Source: CAKRPJ01 sp934376955 | GTDB lineage: Bacteria > Bacillota > Clostridia > Lachnospirales > Lachnospiraceae | DNA length: 26,968 nucleotides | Direction of reading: 5' to 3' | NCBI GenBank assembly: GCA_934376955.1 | Contig: CAKRPJ010000030.1 | Coordinates: forward strand, 1-26,968 | In this document: positions 8,149 to 15,310 of the stretch, one piece after another | Layout of the letters: each line of letters begins with the position of its first letter | Numbering within the stretch: position 1 is the stretch's first letter | Position numbers and translations under genes: made by a program | Notes under the pieces: generated by a model | What the model saw: only the letters and a program-made list of their open reading frames with translations | Database searches by the model: none | What the model was told of the DNA's origin: nothing

Positions 8149-9318
8149 ATGAAGAAATGGAACAGAGCGTTAACGGGGATACTCACCGGATTTGTACTTA
8201 CCGCTTCTATCGTAAGCGGTGGAGGCATGACGGTCCTTGCTGCGGAGAATACAGAAAACAGTCAGTCGGCTGTTACCAGGATCGAGTATGGGAATCTGCG
8301 GGAGTGGATCAAAAAAGGAAACTTTTCCTATCTTCAGAGTGCCAAAGCCCAGAGCCTTAAGAGTGCACCCTATGAAAAGATGCATGAAACGTTAAAAACG
8401 GAATATAAGGAGCTGATGAAGATGGCCGATTCCTATAAGGATGACGGTGATACCGATATGCAGGCCTTATATGAGAGCAACGCAAAGAGCATCCGCCGTT
8501 CTATGGCACAGGTGCAGTCGACGATCAATCGTATGAATTCCTCCGGTCAGGAAAAGAACATGGAGGATATGGCAGATACGCTGACCGCATCGGCACAGAA
8601 TCTGATGTATTCTTATAATCAAATGAAGGAGAACGTTGCCGCAGAGGAAAAAAGTCTGGAGGCCCTGCAGGCTGATTATGACGCAGCCTGTAAAAAGCGT
8701 GCCGCCGGACTCATAAAGGACACGGAGCTAGAGACAAAGGCAGGAGAGCTGGAAAAAAAGAAAAACTCTCTTTCCACCATGAAGGAGCAGCAGAGACAGC
8801 GAAAGGAGGAGCTGTTGACGCTTTTGGGACTGTCCGGTCAGGAGAATGTAAAGATCGGCACAGTTCCTGAGCCGGATCTGGAAGCGATCCGTGCCGTTTC
8901 CGTGGAGAATGATCTGGAAACAGCCATCAGCAATGATCCGACTTGGGCAAGTGAGATGCTCTCAAAGGTCAAGGGAACGGATAACCGTGAATTGAAAAAG
9001 GAGCGGATCCGTGAGGCGGCTGAAAATGCCGAGATCAACCTCAGGGCGGCTTATGAAGATCTGCAGAATGCTCTCGCAAAATATGAGGCAGCCCAAAGCT
9101 CCTTTTCGGCAGCCGAACAGGAATGGGATACCGTTTGCAAGAAGCAGTCAGCCGGAATGTTATCCAAAAACGGATATCTGACCGGGGAAGCGGACTGGCT
9201 TTCCGGTAAAGCAGCCTTAAATACGGCAAAGCTGGAGCTGGCATCAGCTTATCAGACATATTTATGGCAGGTTCAAGGAGTCGGAGGCGGAATGAGCACC
9301 GGGGCTTTGGCAAGATAA
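8149..9318 (+). CDS. TolC-like secreted coiled-coil protein, second copy
   Basis: This 389-residue paralogue of the preceding gene has a signal peptide (residues 1-32, ending near TVLAAE), an EYGNLREWIKKGN segment matching EYGEISELIHEYN in the first copy, a paired helical-hairpin body, a central LLTLLGLSGQENVKIGTVPE linker and an SAGMLSKNGY motif near the end. I start it at ATG 8149, after GGCGGGAG (8133-8140) and 17 bases past the preceding stop. An upstream in-frame ATG at 8095 lies inside the first copy and would bury the signal peptide. Tandem duplication followed by wide divergence suggests that the two proteins form a hetero-oligomer or act at different steps. A stem-loop follows at 9362-9416. 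Confidence 0.75.
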   Translation: MKKWNRALTGILTGFVLTASIVSGGGMTVLAAENTENSQSAVTRIEYGNLREWIKKGNFSYLQSAKAQSLKSAPYEKMHETLKTEYKELMKMADSYKDDGDTDMQALYESNAKSIRRSMAQVQSTINRMNSSGQEKNMEDMADTLTASAQNLMYSYNQMKENVAAEEKSLEALQADYDAACKKRAAGLIKDTELETKAGELEKKKNSLSTMKEQQRQRKEELLTLLGLSGQENVKIGTVPEPDLEAIRAVSVENDLETAISNDPTWASEMLSKVKGTDNRELKKERIREAAENAEINLRAAYEDLQNALAKYEAAQSSFSAAEQEWDTVCKKQSAGMLSKNGYLTGEADWLSGKAALNTAKLELASAYQTYLWQVQGVGGGMSTGALAR

Positions 9319-9361
9319 TCGAGACATTCCGGAACACAGAAACATGGAGGAAATATACTAA

Positions 9362-9416
9362 AAGGGCGCTGCAAGTCTGGCATATCCAATAGGATAGCCA
9401 GTTTTGCGGCGCCCTT
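9362..9416. terminator. Long stem-loop between convergent genes
   Basis: A 13-bp outer stem (9362-9374 with 9404-9416, one G-T pair) encloses a second stem (CTGGC and GCCAG arms). It lies between the efflux operon and the convergent DUF1540 gene. There is no strong T-tract on the plus strand and only a short T-run on the minus strand. It probably serves both transcription units. Confidence 0.6.
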
Positions 9417-9444
9417 CGTGTTAAGAGATCGCTTAAGAAATCAC

Positions 9445-9618
9445 TTAAGACATTTTGTACTGGAAGGAATCACAGTCGGTGCATTCCTTCATCTTCGGAT
9501 CCGCCTCGTGCGTTCCGACATGGATCTTTTCTAAGGTGCAGTAGTCCACAGTACCGGCATGGTGTACGCAGTTGTGGATCGAGCACTGGATGCAGTCATT
9601 TTTACCCTGATTCAGCAT
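9445..9618 (-). CDS. DUF1540 domain Cys-rich small protein
   Basis: A 57-residue protein starting MLNQGKNDCIQCSIHNCVHH. It has a Cys-rich pattern (CIQCSIHNC, then YCTLEKIHVG and CTDCDSF) typical of DUF1540 proteins, which are short, probably metal-binding, and common in Clostridia and Bacilli, often with roles linked to sporulation or stress. I chose ATG at 9616-9618 because AAAGGTGGTG lies just upstream on the minus strand; the longer open frame to 9663 has no such site. A leader stem-loop (GCGCCGGT with ACCGGCGC, 9645-9673) precedes the ribosome site. The molecular function is unknown. Confidence 0.8.
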   Translation of the reverse strand: MLNQGKNDCIQCSIHNCVHHAGTVDYCTLEKIHVGTHEADPKMKECTDCDSFQYKMS

Positions 9619-9644
9619 AATTTCACCACCTTTGTTTTTTTGAC

Positions 9645-9673
9645 GCGCCGGTGCAGAAGCCATTTACCGGCGC
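9645..9673 (-). other. Stem-loop in the leader of the DUF1540 gene
   Basis: Perfect 8-bp arms (9645-9652 and 9666-9673) with a 13-base loop sit 27 bases upstream of the start codon at 9618. On the minus strand an A-rich stretch follows, not a T-tract, so this is not a terminator for that direction. It may protect the mRNA or be a remnant terminator. Confidence 0.4.
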
Positions 9674-9781
9674 TATGCCGATAGGACGGTTCTAAACTGA
9701 CGCGATGGTCTTATTATGACCCCACGGGAGAAAATTATAACGGACAGAGAGTAAAAATGCTGGAAAAAAATTCCGGATCGA

Positions 9782-10873
9782 TTAGAAGCTCTTGATGATC
9801 TCTGCATTCATCGATTTTACAAGCTCTACCGCTAAGCGGACAGTAGCCTCAAAATCATAGTAGGAGGTAATTCCGTGGATCGTGTGGATGTAGCGGACCG
9901 GAACACCGACAACGATTGCCGGAATGCCATCCAGAGAGGTCTGTACGATGGCACCGTTGTTTCCGCCGCCTTCTCTTACCGAGGCCTGTACCGGGAGTCC
10001 CTTTTTCTCTGCAAGGTCAAGGGCAAAACGCTGATATCTCGGAGCACAGATGACGGATTTATCCATAAAGCGGAGCATAGGCCCTTTCTTGAAAGCGGTC
10101 TGGATCGCATAGGGCTCTGTGAAGGTATCGTCTGCCGGGCATCCCTCGAAGCAGATAGCGATCTGCGGCTTAACATGGTTAACGGCAACCTTCATTCCGC
10201 GTTCACCGACCTCCTCCTGGGAAGAAAGCACGCCTACAAGATCCACGTCCAGATCCTCATCCTTTAAGCGGTGCAGCGCCTCGATCAGAGCAGCACAGCC
10301 GATCCGGCAGTCAAAGGCCTTACCGAACATAAGATCATGCTCACTGTCGTATTCCATTGTTACGTCCGGAACGATCGGCTCTCCGATACGGATCTTGAAG
10401 TTTTCAACTGCATCCTTTGCATCTACCGCTCCGATATCGATAGAAAGGGAGGAAATGCTGGCAGCACCGGCAGATGCTTTCTCTGCTTCTGTCATGAAGT
10501 GAACCGGCTTTGCCGCGATGATTCCCGGAAGATAGCGGCCCTCGGAGTTGCGGACAAGAACCTTGGAGGATGCGAGGGAGCCTACGTTCCAGCCTCCGAG
10601 AGAGACAAAGCGCAGTGTACCGTTGGGACGGATGGAGTGAACCATAAAGCCTACCTCATCTCCGTGTGCATCCAGCATGAATACAGGCTTGTTTCCTGTA
10701 TTTTTATTGCGGTACATATAAAAGTTTCGCATGCAGTCTTCCTCGGTGGAATATCCCTCACCGATGTGTTTTCTTGCTGCAAGGATCGTCTCATCCTCAA
10801 AGCCTGACGGCGCTTTAGCATTGGAAAGGTCTGCGATCATCTGCAGAGTTTCCGGATTGTAATTGATGCCCAT
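9782..10873 (-). CDS. M42 family metallopeptidase (glutamyl aminopeptidase / FrvX-like)
   Basis: The 363-residue protein has the M42 metal-site order: LDAHGDEVGF (His70, Asp72), FDCRIGCAALIEAL (bridging Asp188), SSQEEVGERG (catalytic Glu220, metal Glu221) and a late RYIHTIHG histidine near residue 333. These di-metal cytosolic aminopeptidases assemble as large tetrahedral dodecamers and trim peptides from the N-terminus. The start ATG follows AGGAGG on the minus strand, with a good promoter (10918-10946). Its length fits the family. Specificity (Glu/Asp or broader) cannot be read from sequence. It is probably a single-gene unit, as 163 bases separate it from the DUF1540 gene downstream on the same strand. 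Confidence 0.92.
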   Translation of the reverse strand: MGINYNPETLQMIADLSNAKAPSGFEDETILAARKHIGEGYSTEEDCMRNFYMYRNKNTGNKPVFMLDAHGDEVGFMVHSIRPNGTLRFVSLGGWNVGSLASSKVLVRNSEGRYLPGIIAAKPVHFMTEAEKASAGAASISSLSIDIGAVDAKDAVENFKIRIGEPIVPDVTMEYDSEHDLMFGKAFDCRIGCAALIEALHRLKDEDLDVDLVGVLSSQEEVGERGMKVAVNHVKPQIAICFEGCPADDTFTEPYAIQTAFKKGPMLRFMDKSVICAPRYQRFALDLAEKKGLPVQASVREGGGNNGAIVQTSLDGIPAIVVGVPVRYIHTIHGITSYYDFEATVRLAVELVKSMNAEIIKSF

Positions 10874-10917
10874 AGTAAAAGCCTCCTGATTGTATATTTA
10901 ATTTACAGCATAAGATG

Positions 10918-10946
10918 ATTGTATGCCGTAATGCCGTGAAATTCAA
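10918..10946 (-). promoter_or_regulatory. Promoter of the M42 peptidase gene
   Basis: On the minus strand a -35 TTGAAT (10941-10946), 17-base spacer and -10 TACAAT (10918-10923) lie 45 bases upstream of the start codon. It diverges from the promoter at 10983-11011. Confidence 0.7.
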
Positions 10947-10982
10947 GTAGTTCTTTACATTTTGGCATGTGTTTTTGGCTGG

Positions 10983-11011
10983 TTGACTTTTGCAGTGAGC
11001 CGTCTTATAAT
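10983..11011 (+). promoter_or_regulatory. Promoter of the Cys-rich mini-protein gene
   Basis: TTGACT (10983-10988), 17-base spacer, TATAAT (11006-11011): a near-consensus SigA promoter 46 bases upstream of ATG 11057. It may also feed trkA-trkH. Confidence 0.75.
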
Positions 11012-11056
11012 TGGGCAAAAATGAGATAAGCTGTAATTTAAGGAGGGAAATATATC

Positions 11057-11224
11057 ATGAATATCGGGGATTGGATCCTTATCATCGTGATCGCAGGAGC
11101 TGTCTTAACGGCACTATGGTACAAAAGAAGACAAAAAAAGAAGGGAAAAGGCTGCTGCGGCTGTTCGGAGTGTTCCGGCTGTTTTCTTTTTAACGCAGGT
11201 ATTGTAGATTCCGAACGAAAATAG
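11057..11224 (+). CDS. FeoB-associated-type Cys-rich membrane mini-protein
   Basis: A 55-residue ORF starts MNIGDWILIIVIAGAVLTAL. One N-terminal membrane helix (residues about 6-22) is followed by a basic patch (YKRRQKKKGKG) and then a Cys cluster, CCGCSECSGC (residues 33-42). This pattern fits the FeoB-associated Cys-rich membrane protein family, small proteins usually next to ferrous iron transporter genes. No feoA or feoB is in the window; here it stands just upstream of trkA. The start follows AAGGAGGG (11040-11047) and a near-consensus promoter. The trkA promoter region overlaps its stop. The role in iron handling is family-level inference; the cysteines suggest metal or redox binding. 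Confidence 0.75.
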   Translation: MNIGDWILIIVIAGAVLTALWYKRRQKKKGKGCCGCSECSGCFLFNAGIVDSERK

Positions 11225-11245
11225 TATAATAGCTTGTATACTATT
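11202..11245 (+). promoter_or_regulatory. trkA promoter with palindrome over the -10 box
   Basis: TATAAT (11225-11230) sits 17 bases after a weak TTGTAG (11202-11207). It is overlapped by perfect 9-bp inverted arms AATAGTATA (11220-11228) and TATACTATT (11237-11245), 8 bases apart. This is a likely operator. The left half overlaps the stop codon of the Cys-rich mini-protein gene. Confidence 0.5.
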
Positions 11246-11265
11246 TCTGAAAAGGGAACTATGCC

Positions 11266-12624
11266 ATGAAAATAATAATTGTCGGCTGCGGCAAGGTAGG
11301 AACGAGCCTTGCGGAGCGCCTTAGTGTGGAAGACCATGATCTTGTAATGGTGGATCTGTCTGCAAAGAAGGTGGAGGAGGCCTCCAACCGTTTTGATGCA
11401 TTGGGGATCGTGGGAAACGGAGCCAGCTTCAATATCCAGCAGGAAGCAGGCGTGGAAAATGCAGATCTTTTCATTGCGGTAACGGGAGAGGACGAGCTCA
11501 ATCTCCTTTGCTGCCTTATGGCGAAGAAAAGCGGAAAATGCCAGACGATCGCCAGAGTCAGGAACCCGCTCTACAGTCAGGAGATCCGTTTTATTCAGGA
11601 ACAGCTGGGTATATCCATGATCATCAACCCGGAGCTCACTGCCGCGCGGGAGATCCTTAAGCTTTTAAAATTCCCGTCAGCCATCAAGATCGATACCTTT
11701 GCCAAGGGCCGGGTAGAGCTTCTTAGATTCCGCCTTAAAAAAGAGATGGGCTTAGGCGGAAGATCCATTATGGAAAATATGAACCGCCTAAAGACAGACG
11801 TACTGATCTGTGCAGTAGAGCGGGATACGGAGGTAGCTATACCTAACGGAAGCTTTGTCCTTCAGGATGGGGATATCCTTTCGATCGTAGGCTCTCTCCA
11901 GAGTACGGCACAGTTTTTTGAAAAGATCGGGGTGCGGACGAAGCATGTTAAAAACTCCCTGATAATCGGAGGCGGAACGATCGCCCATTATCTGGCACTG
12001 GATCTGTTAAAGATCGGCTTCCGTGTGCGGATCATTGAACAGAAGAAGGAGCGCTGCGATTACTTAAATGAGATACTTCCGGGAGCGGATATCATTAACG
12101 GAGATGCCAGCGATCAGAACCTTCTGATAGAGGAAGGGCTTACCTATGCGGATTCCATGGTAGCCCTTACCGGCATCGACGAGGAGAATATCTTCCTCTC
12201 CCTGTTTGCAAAGAGGCACTCTAATGCCAAGCTGATCGCCAAGGTCAATAAGATCGCCTTCAACGATGTGATCGACAGCTTCGATATCGACAGTCTGATC
12301 TATCCGAAGTATCTTACGGCTGACTATATCCTTCAGTATGTCCGTGCCCGCCAGAATTCCATCGGCAGCAACGTGGAAACTCTTTATAAGATTTTGGACG
12401 GACGTGCGGAGGCTCTGGAATTTTCGATCAAGGAGGAGTCCAGCGTGACCGGTGTGCCGTTAATGGATCTGAATATCAGGGATAATCTGCTGATCTGCTG
12501 TATCAACCGGAACGGAACGATCCTTACGCCGCGTGGGCAAAACAAGATCCGGGTCGGTGATACGGTAATTGTTGTTACGACACACCGTGGGCTTCGCGAT
12601 ATCCGCGATATATTGAAAAACTAA
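11266..12624 (+). CDS. trkA: Trk potassium uptake regulatory subunit TrkA
   Basis: The 452-residue protein has two tandem RCK units. The first begins MKIIIVGCGKVGTSLAERL (NAD-binding GxGxxG, Asp32 after VMVD). The second begins near residue 228 with LIIGGGTIAHYLALDLLKIG, where the third glycine is Ala. Each is followed by an RCK-C domain; the last contains SSVTGVPLMDLNIRDN and DTVIVVTTHRGL. TrkA forms a cytosolic gating ring on the TrkH channel and binds NAD(H) or adenine nucleotides. Length is standard. An AAAGGGAA ribosome site precedes ATG 11266, and trkH follows after 12 bases, so the two form an operon. Confidence 0.95.
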   Translation: MKIIIVGCGKVGTSLAERLSVEDHDLVMVDLSAKKVEEASNRFDALGIVGNGASFNIQQEAGVENADLFIAVTGEDELNLLCCLMAKKSGKCQTIARVRNPLYSQEIRFIQEQLGISMIINPELTAAREILKLLKFPSAIKIDTFAKGRVELLRFRLKKEMGLGGRSIMENMNRLKTDVLICAVERDTEVAIPNGSFVLQDGDILSIVGSLQSTAQFFEKIGVRTKHVKNSLIIGGGTIAHYLALDLLKIGFRVRIIEQKKERCDYLNEILPGADIINGDASDQNLLIEEGLTYADSMVALTGIDEENIFLSLFAKRHSNAKLIAKVNKIAFNDVIDSFDIDSLIYPKYLTADYILQYVRARQNSIGSNVETLYKILDGRAEALEFSIKEESSVTGVPLMDLNIRDNLLICCINRNGTILTPRGQNKIRVGDTVIVVTTHRGLRDIRDILKN

Positions 12625-12636
12625 AGGAGCGGCTCC

Positions 12637-14079
12637 ATGAACTATTCTATGATCTTTTATATCATCGGCTGGATCCTCAACGTGGAAGCTGTGCTTATGA
12701 TCCCTTCTGTGGTGGTGGCAGCACTCTATAAAGAAAAAAGCGGGGTGGTATTTGCAGCTGTTATCGTATTCAGTGCAGCAATCGGTCTGCTTCTTGTGAG
12801 AAAACAGCCCAAAAATAAAGTTTTCTATGCGAGGGAGGGCTGTGTAACAGTGGCTCTCTGCTGGATCATCATGAGTATCGTGGGAGCGCTCCCCTTTGTG
12901 TTATCCGGTACGATCCCCGGCATTATCGATGCCTTATTTGAGACAGTATCCGGATTTACAACAACAGGTGCAAGTATCCTTCCCGAGGTGGAAAGTCTTC
13001 CCCACTGTATTTTATTCTGGCGGAGCTTTACTCACTGGATCGGAGGAATGGGAGTCCTTGTCTTCCTTTTATGCCTTCTCCCCCTGACCGGAGGCGGCTA
13101 CCACATGAACCTGATGAAGGCGGAGAGCCCGGGGCCGTCGGTGAGCAAGCTGGTGCCCAAGGTACAGTCGACAGCCAAGATCCTGTATGGCCTTTATATT
13201 CTGCTTTCTTTAGTGGAATTGGTGCTTTTGCTGGTCGGCAGAATGCCGCTTTTTGATGCGCTCTGTACGATGTTCGGTACAGCAGGTACCGGAGGCTTTG
13301 GAATAAAAAATGACAGCATTGCCGGATATTCTGTATATCTGCAGTCTGTCATTACGATCTTTATGATCTTATTCGGTGTGAACTTTAATGTTTATTTCCT
13401 GCTCTCAATGAAACGTCCGAAGGAAGCGTTTCAATGCGAGGAGGCCAGATGGTATCTCGGGATCATAGCGGCATCGACCCTGATTATCACCGTGTTTATC
13501 CGCGGCATGTTTCCGTCATTTGGAATGGCATTCCACCATGCGGCGTTTCAGGTGGGCTCCATCATAACAACGACCGGCTTTGCCACGGTGAATTTTGATC
13601 TCTGGCCGTCGATCCCTAAGATGATCCTTGTGATGTTAATGTTTATCGGCGCCTGTGCGGGCAGTACAGGCGGAGGGATCAAGGTATCCAGAGCACTACT
13701 TATGTTCCGATCGGTGACAAGAGAGCTGTCCCTTACGCTTCATCCAAAGATGGTAAGGAGGATCAAATTTGAGGGGAGAGTGGTAGAGCATGAGGTGTTA
13801 AGGACGCTGCATGCGTTTATTGCCGCCTATATCCTGATCTTTGCCGCCTCTACGCTGCTGATCGGTTTAGACGAATTTGCTCTGGTAACAAACTTTACTG
13901 CTGTAGCGGCAACCCTCAACAACATCGGCCCCGGTCTTGAGCTTGTGGGGCCGACGCAGAATTTCGGATTATTTTCTGACTTTTCAAAGCTTGTCCTGAT
14001 ATTTGACATGCTGGCGGGGCGTCTCGAGATATTCCCGCTGCTCCTTCTGTTTAACCGGGAGACATGGCGAAAATTTTAG
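12637..14079 (+). CDS. trkH: Trk potassium uptake channel TrkH
   Basis: The 480-residue integral membrane protein has four pore-loop repeats, each with a central glycine of the K+ selectivity filter: SGFTTTGASIL, GTAGTGGFGIKND, TTTGFATVNFD and LNNIGPGLELVGP. About ten membrane helices are visible. With TrkA it imports K+ driven by the membrane potential and helps in osmotic and pH balance. AAAGGAG lies 8 bases before the ATG, immediately after the trkA stop. The gene ends 18 bases from the convergent methyltransferase stop, with a hairpin in the shared 3' region. Confidence 0.95.
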   Translation: MNYSMIFYIIGWILNVEAVLMIPSVVVAALYKEKSGVVFAAVIVFSAAIGLLLVRKQPKNKVFYAREGCVTVALCWIIMSIVGALPFVLSGTIPGIIDALFETVSGFTTTGASILPEVESLPHCILFWRSFTHWIGGMGVLVFLLCLLPLTGGGYHMNLMKAESPGPSVSKLVPKVQSTAKILYGLYILLSLVELVLLLVGRMPLFDALCTMFGTAGTGGFGIKNDSIAGYSVYLQSVITIFMILFGVNFNVYFLLSMKRPKEAFQCEEARWYLGIIAASTLIITVFIRGMFPSFGMAFHHAAFQVGSIITTTGFATVNFDLWPSIPKMILVMLMFIGACAGSTGGGIKVSRALLMFRSVTRELSLTLHPKMVRRIKFEGRVVEHEVLRTLHAFIAAYILIFAASTLLIGLDEFALVTNFTAVAATLNNIGPGLELVGPTQNFGLFSDFSKLVLIFDMLAGRLEIFPLLLLFNRETWRKF

Positions 14080-14084
14080 AAAAA

Positions 14085-14116
14085 GGAGGCAGGCATTTAC
14101 AATGCCTGTGCCTCCC
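14085..14116. terminator. Hairpin shared by the convergent trkH and methyltransferase ends
   Basis: GGAGGCAGGCATT pairs with AATGCCTGTGCCTCC, leaving a two-base bulge. The right arm is the last coding part of the minus-strand methyltransferase. An A-run (14077-14083) on the left supplies a T-tract for the minus-strand transcript. It is likely a terminator for the methyltransferase; it is weaker for trkH. Confidence 0.55.
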
Positions 14117-14966
14117 ATCTGCCGGACGCACCGCAGGGAAGTACGAGGCCGGAGGCAGATACCGGAAGACCGATCTCATCGGAGTTTACAATGCCGCCAA
14201 ACTGCTTTTTGACCGTGCAGCCCAGCATGTAGGTAAGAACGGAGGGAGCCAGTCCGGTGGTGTAAGAGTTAATAAGGAAAAACAACGGATCATCGGACAA
14301 AAGCTTCGCACAGAGCTTGACTAATGGGAAGATCGCATCCTCGATCTTCCAGATCTCGCCCTTCGGCCCGCGGCCATAGGAGGGGGGATCCATGATGATG
14401 GCATCGTAGTGGTTTCCTCGGCGAATCTCACGCTCGACAAATTTGACACAGTCATCAATGATCCAGCGGATCGGAGCATTCTCCAGCCCGCTGGATCTTG
14501 CATTTTCCTTTGCCCATCCGACCATGCCCTTTGAGGCATCAACATGAGTTACGGAGGCTCCGGCCTTTGCGGCAGCCAGCGTTGCCCCTCCGGTGTAGGC
14601 AAAGAGGTTTAAAACCTTGATGGGACGTCCTGCGTTTTGGATCTTTTTTCCGAACCAGTCCCAGTTGGCAGCCTGCTCCGGGAAAAGTCCGGTGTGCTTA
14701 AAGCTGAAGGGCTTTAACTGGAAGGTAAGCTCCTTGTAGTGGATACTCCACTGTTCCGGGAGGCTGAAAAATTCCCATTCGCCGCCGCCTTTGGCACTTC
14801 TATGGTAATGTCCGTTTAATTTCTTCCACTGTGGGGCGTTTTTTTCTGTATCCCAGATCACTTGGGGATCTGGACGGAGCAGGATATATTTACCCCATCG
14901 TTCCAGCTTCTCTCCACAGGAGCAGTCAATAACTTCGTAATCTTTCCATCCATCTGCGATCCACAT
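14097..14966 (-). CDS. Class I SAM-dependent methyltransferase (RlmI/RlmK-like, no PUA domain)
   Basis: The 289-residue protein contains the SAM-binding motif VLNLFAYTGGATLAAAKAGA with VTHVDASKGMVGWAKEN following (motifs I and II), IIDDCVKFVE, and the catalytic-type IIMDPPSYGRGPKGEIWKIE. This places it in the COG1092 group near 23S rRNA methyltransferases RlmI and RlmK, but without their N-terminal PUA domain. It probably methylates rRNA in the cytosol; the exact base is not known. The start ATG at 14964-14966 lies about 84 bases downstream of the predicted start site of a perfect consensus promoter (15057-15085). Its 3' end overlaps a hairpin shared with trkH. Confidence 0.88.
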   Translation of the reverse strand: MWIADGWKDYEVIDCSCGEKLERWGKYILLRPDPQVIWDTEKNAPQWKKLNGHYHRSAKGGGEWEFFSLPEQWSIHYKELTFQLKPFSFKHTGLFPEQAANWDWFGKKIQNAGRPIKVLNLFAYTGGATLAAAKAGASVTHVDASKGMVGWAKENARSSGLENAPIRWIIDDCVKFVEREIRRGNHYDAIIMDPPSYGRGPKGEIWKIEDAIFPLVKLCAKLLSDDPLFFLINSYTTGLAPSVLTYMLGCTVKKQFGGIVNSDEIGLPVSASGLVLPCGASGRWEAQAL

Positions 14967-15056
14967 GTTCTATACCATCACTTTCTTTAAAAATCAATTT
15001 ACTTGTATTTTAGAAGCTTCCCGCCGTTAAACGACAGGAATCTGCTGTCTGAGGCT

Positions 15057-15085
15057 ATTATAAGTGATAGAATGTGGACTGTCAA
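15057..15085 (-). promoter_or_regulatory. Perfect consensus SigA promoter for the methyltransferase gene
   Basis: On the minus strand: TTGACA (15080-15085), 17-base spacer and TATAAT (15057-15062), an exact match to the consensus. The transcript would have a leader of about 85 bases. Its A-rich part holds a short hairpin (GACAG with CTGTC). Confidence 0.85.
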
Positions 15086-15120
15086 ACGGAGAGAAAAACA
15101 TTTCCTGAATGTGTGCCGTT

Positions 15121-15180
15121 TTTCAAGTCGAACGTCCGTGAGACTTGGCGCGTGATTCCGGTCAGCAAGGCTGACATGTT
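15121..15180. other. Two short hairpins in the 14967-15310 intergenic region
   Basis: CAAGTC (15124-15129) pairs with GACTTG (15142-15147), and GTCAGC (15161-15166) with GCTGAC (15170-15175). They lie between the divergent promoters. I match them to no known riboswitch. Nothing else beyond the two promoters is seen in this 344-base gap. Confidence 0.3.
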
Positions 15181-15205
15181 CCATAAATGTAAGAGAATTG
15201 AAAGA

Positions 15206-15235
15206 TTGTTCTTATTGAATATTTAGGGATATACT
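15206..15235 (+). promoter_or_regulatory. Probable promoter of the cell-wall-binding protein gene
   Basis: TTGTTC (15206-15211), 18-base spacer and TATACT (15230-15235), 76 bases before ATG 15311, in an AT-rich stretch. The match is moderate. Confidence 0.45.
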
Positions 15236-15310
15236 GGTAAAATTATTATATTAGAAGATAAACTGCGTTCGAGTAGATATGCAGAATCCACGGAGTAAGG
15301 GGATGGATCA

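Noticed and set aside
10271..10807. 178-residue plus-strand frame
   Set aside because: Antisense shadow of the M42 peptidase, which has all metal-site motifs.
11011..11193. 60-residue plus-strand frame before trkA
   Set aside because: It overlaps the Cys-rich mini-protein in another frame and begins within the -10 box of its promoter.
15121..15180. Possible riboswitch upstream of the cell-wall-binding gene
   Set aside because: Two short hairpins only; no match to conserved cores of c-di-GMP, SAM or other riboswitches I know, and it lies upstream of the likely promoter.
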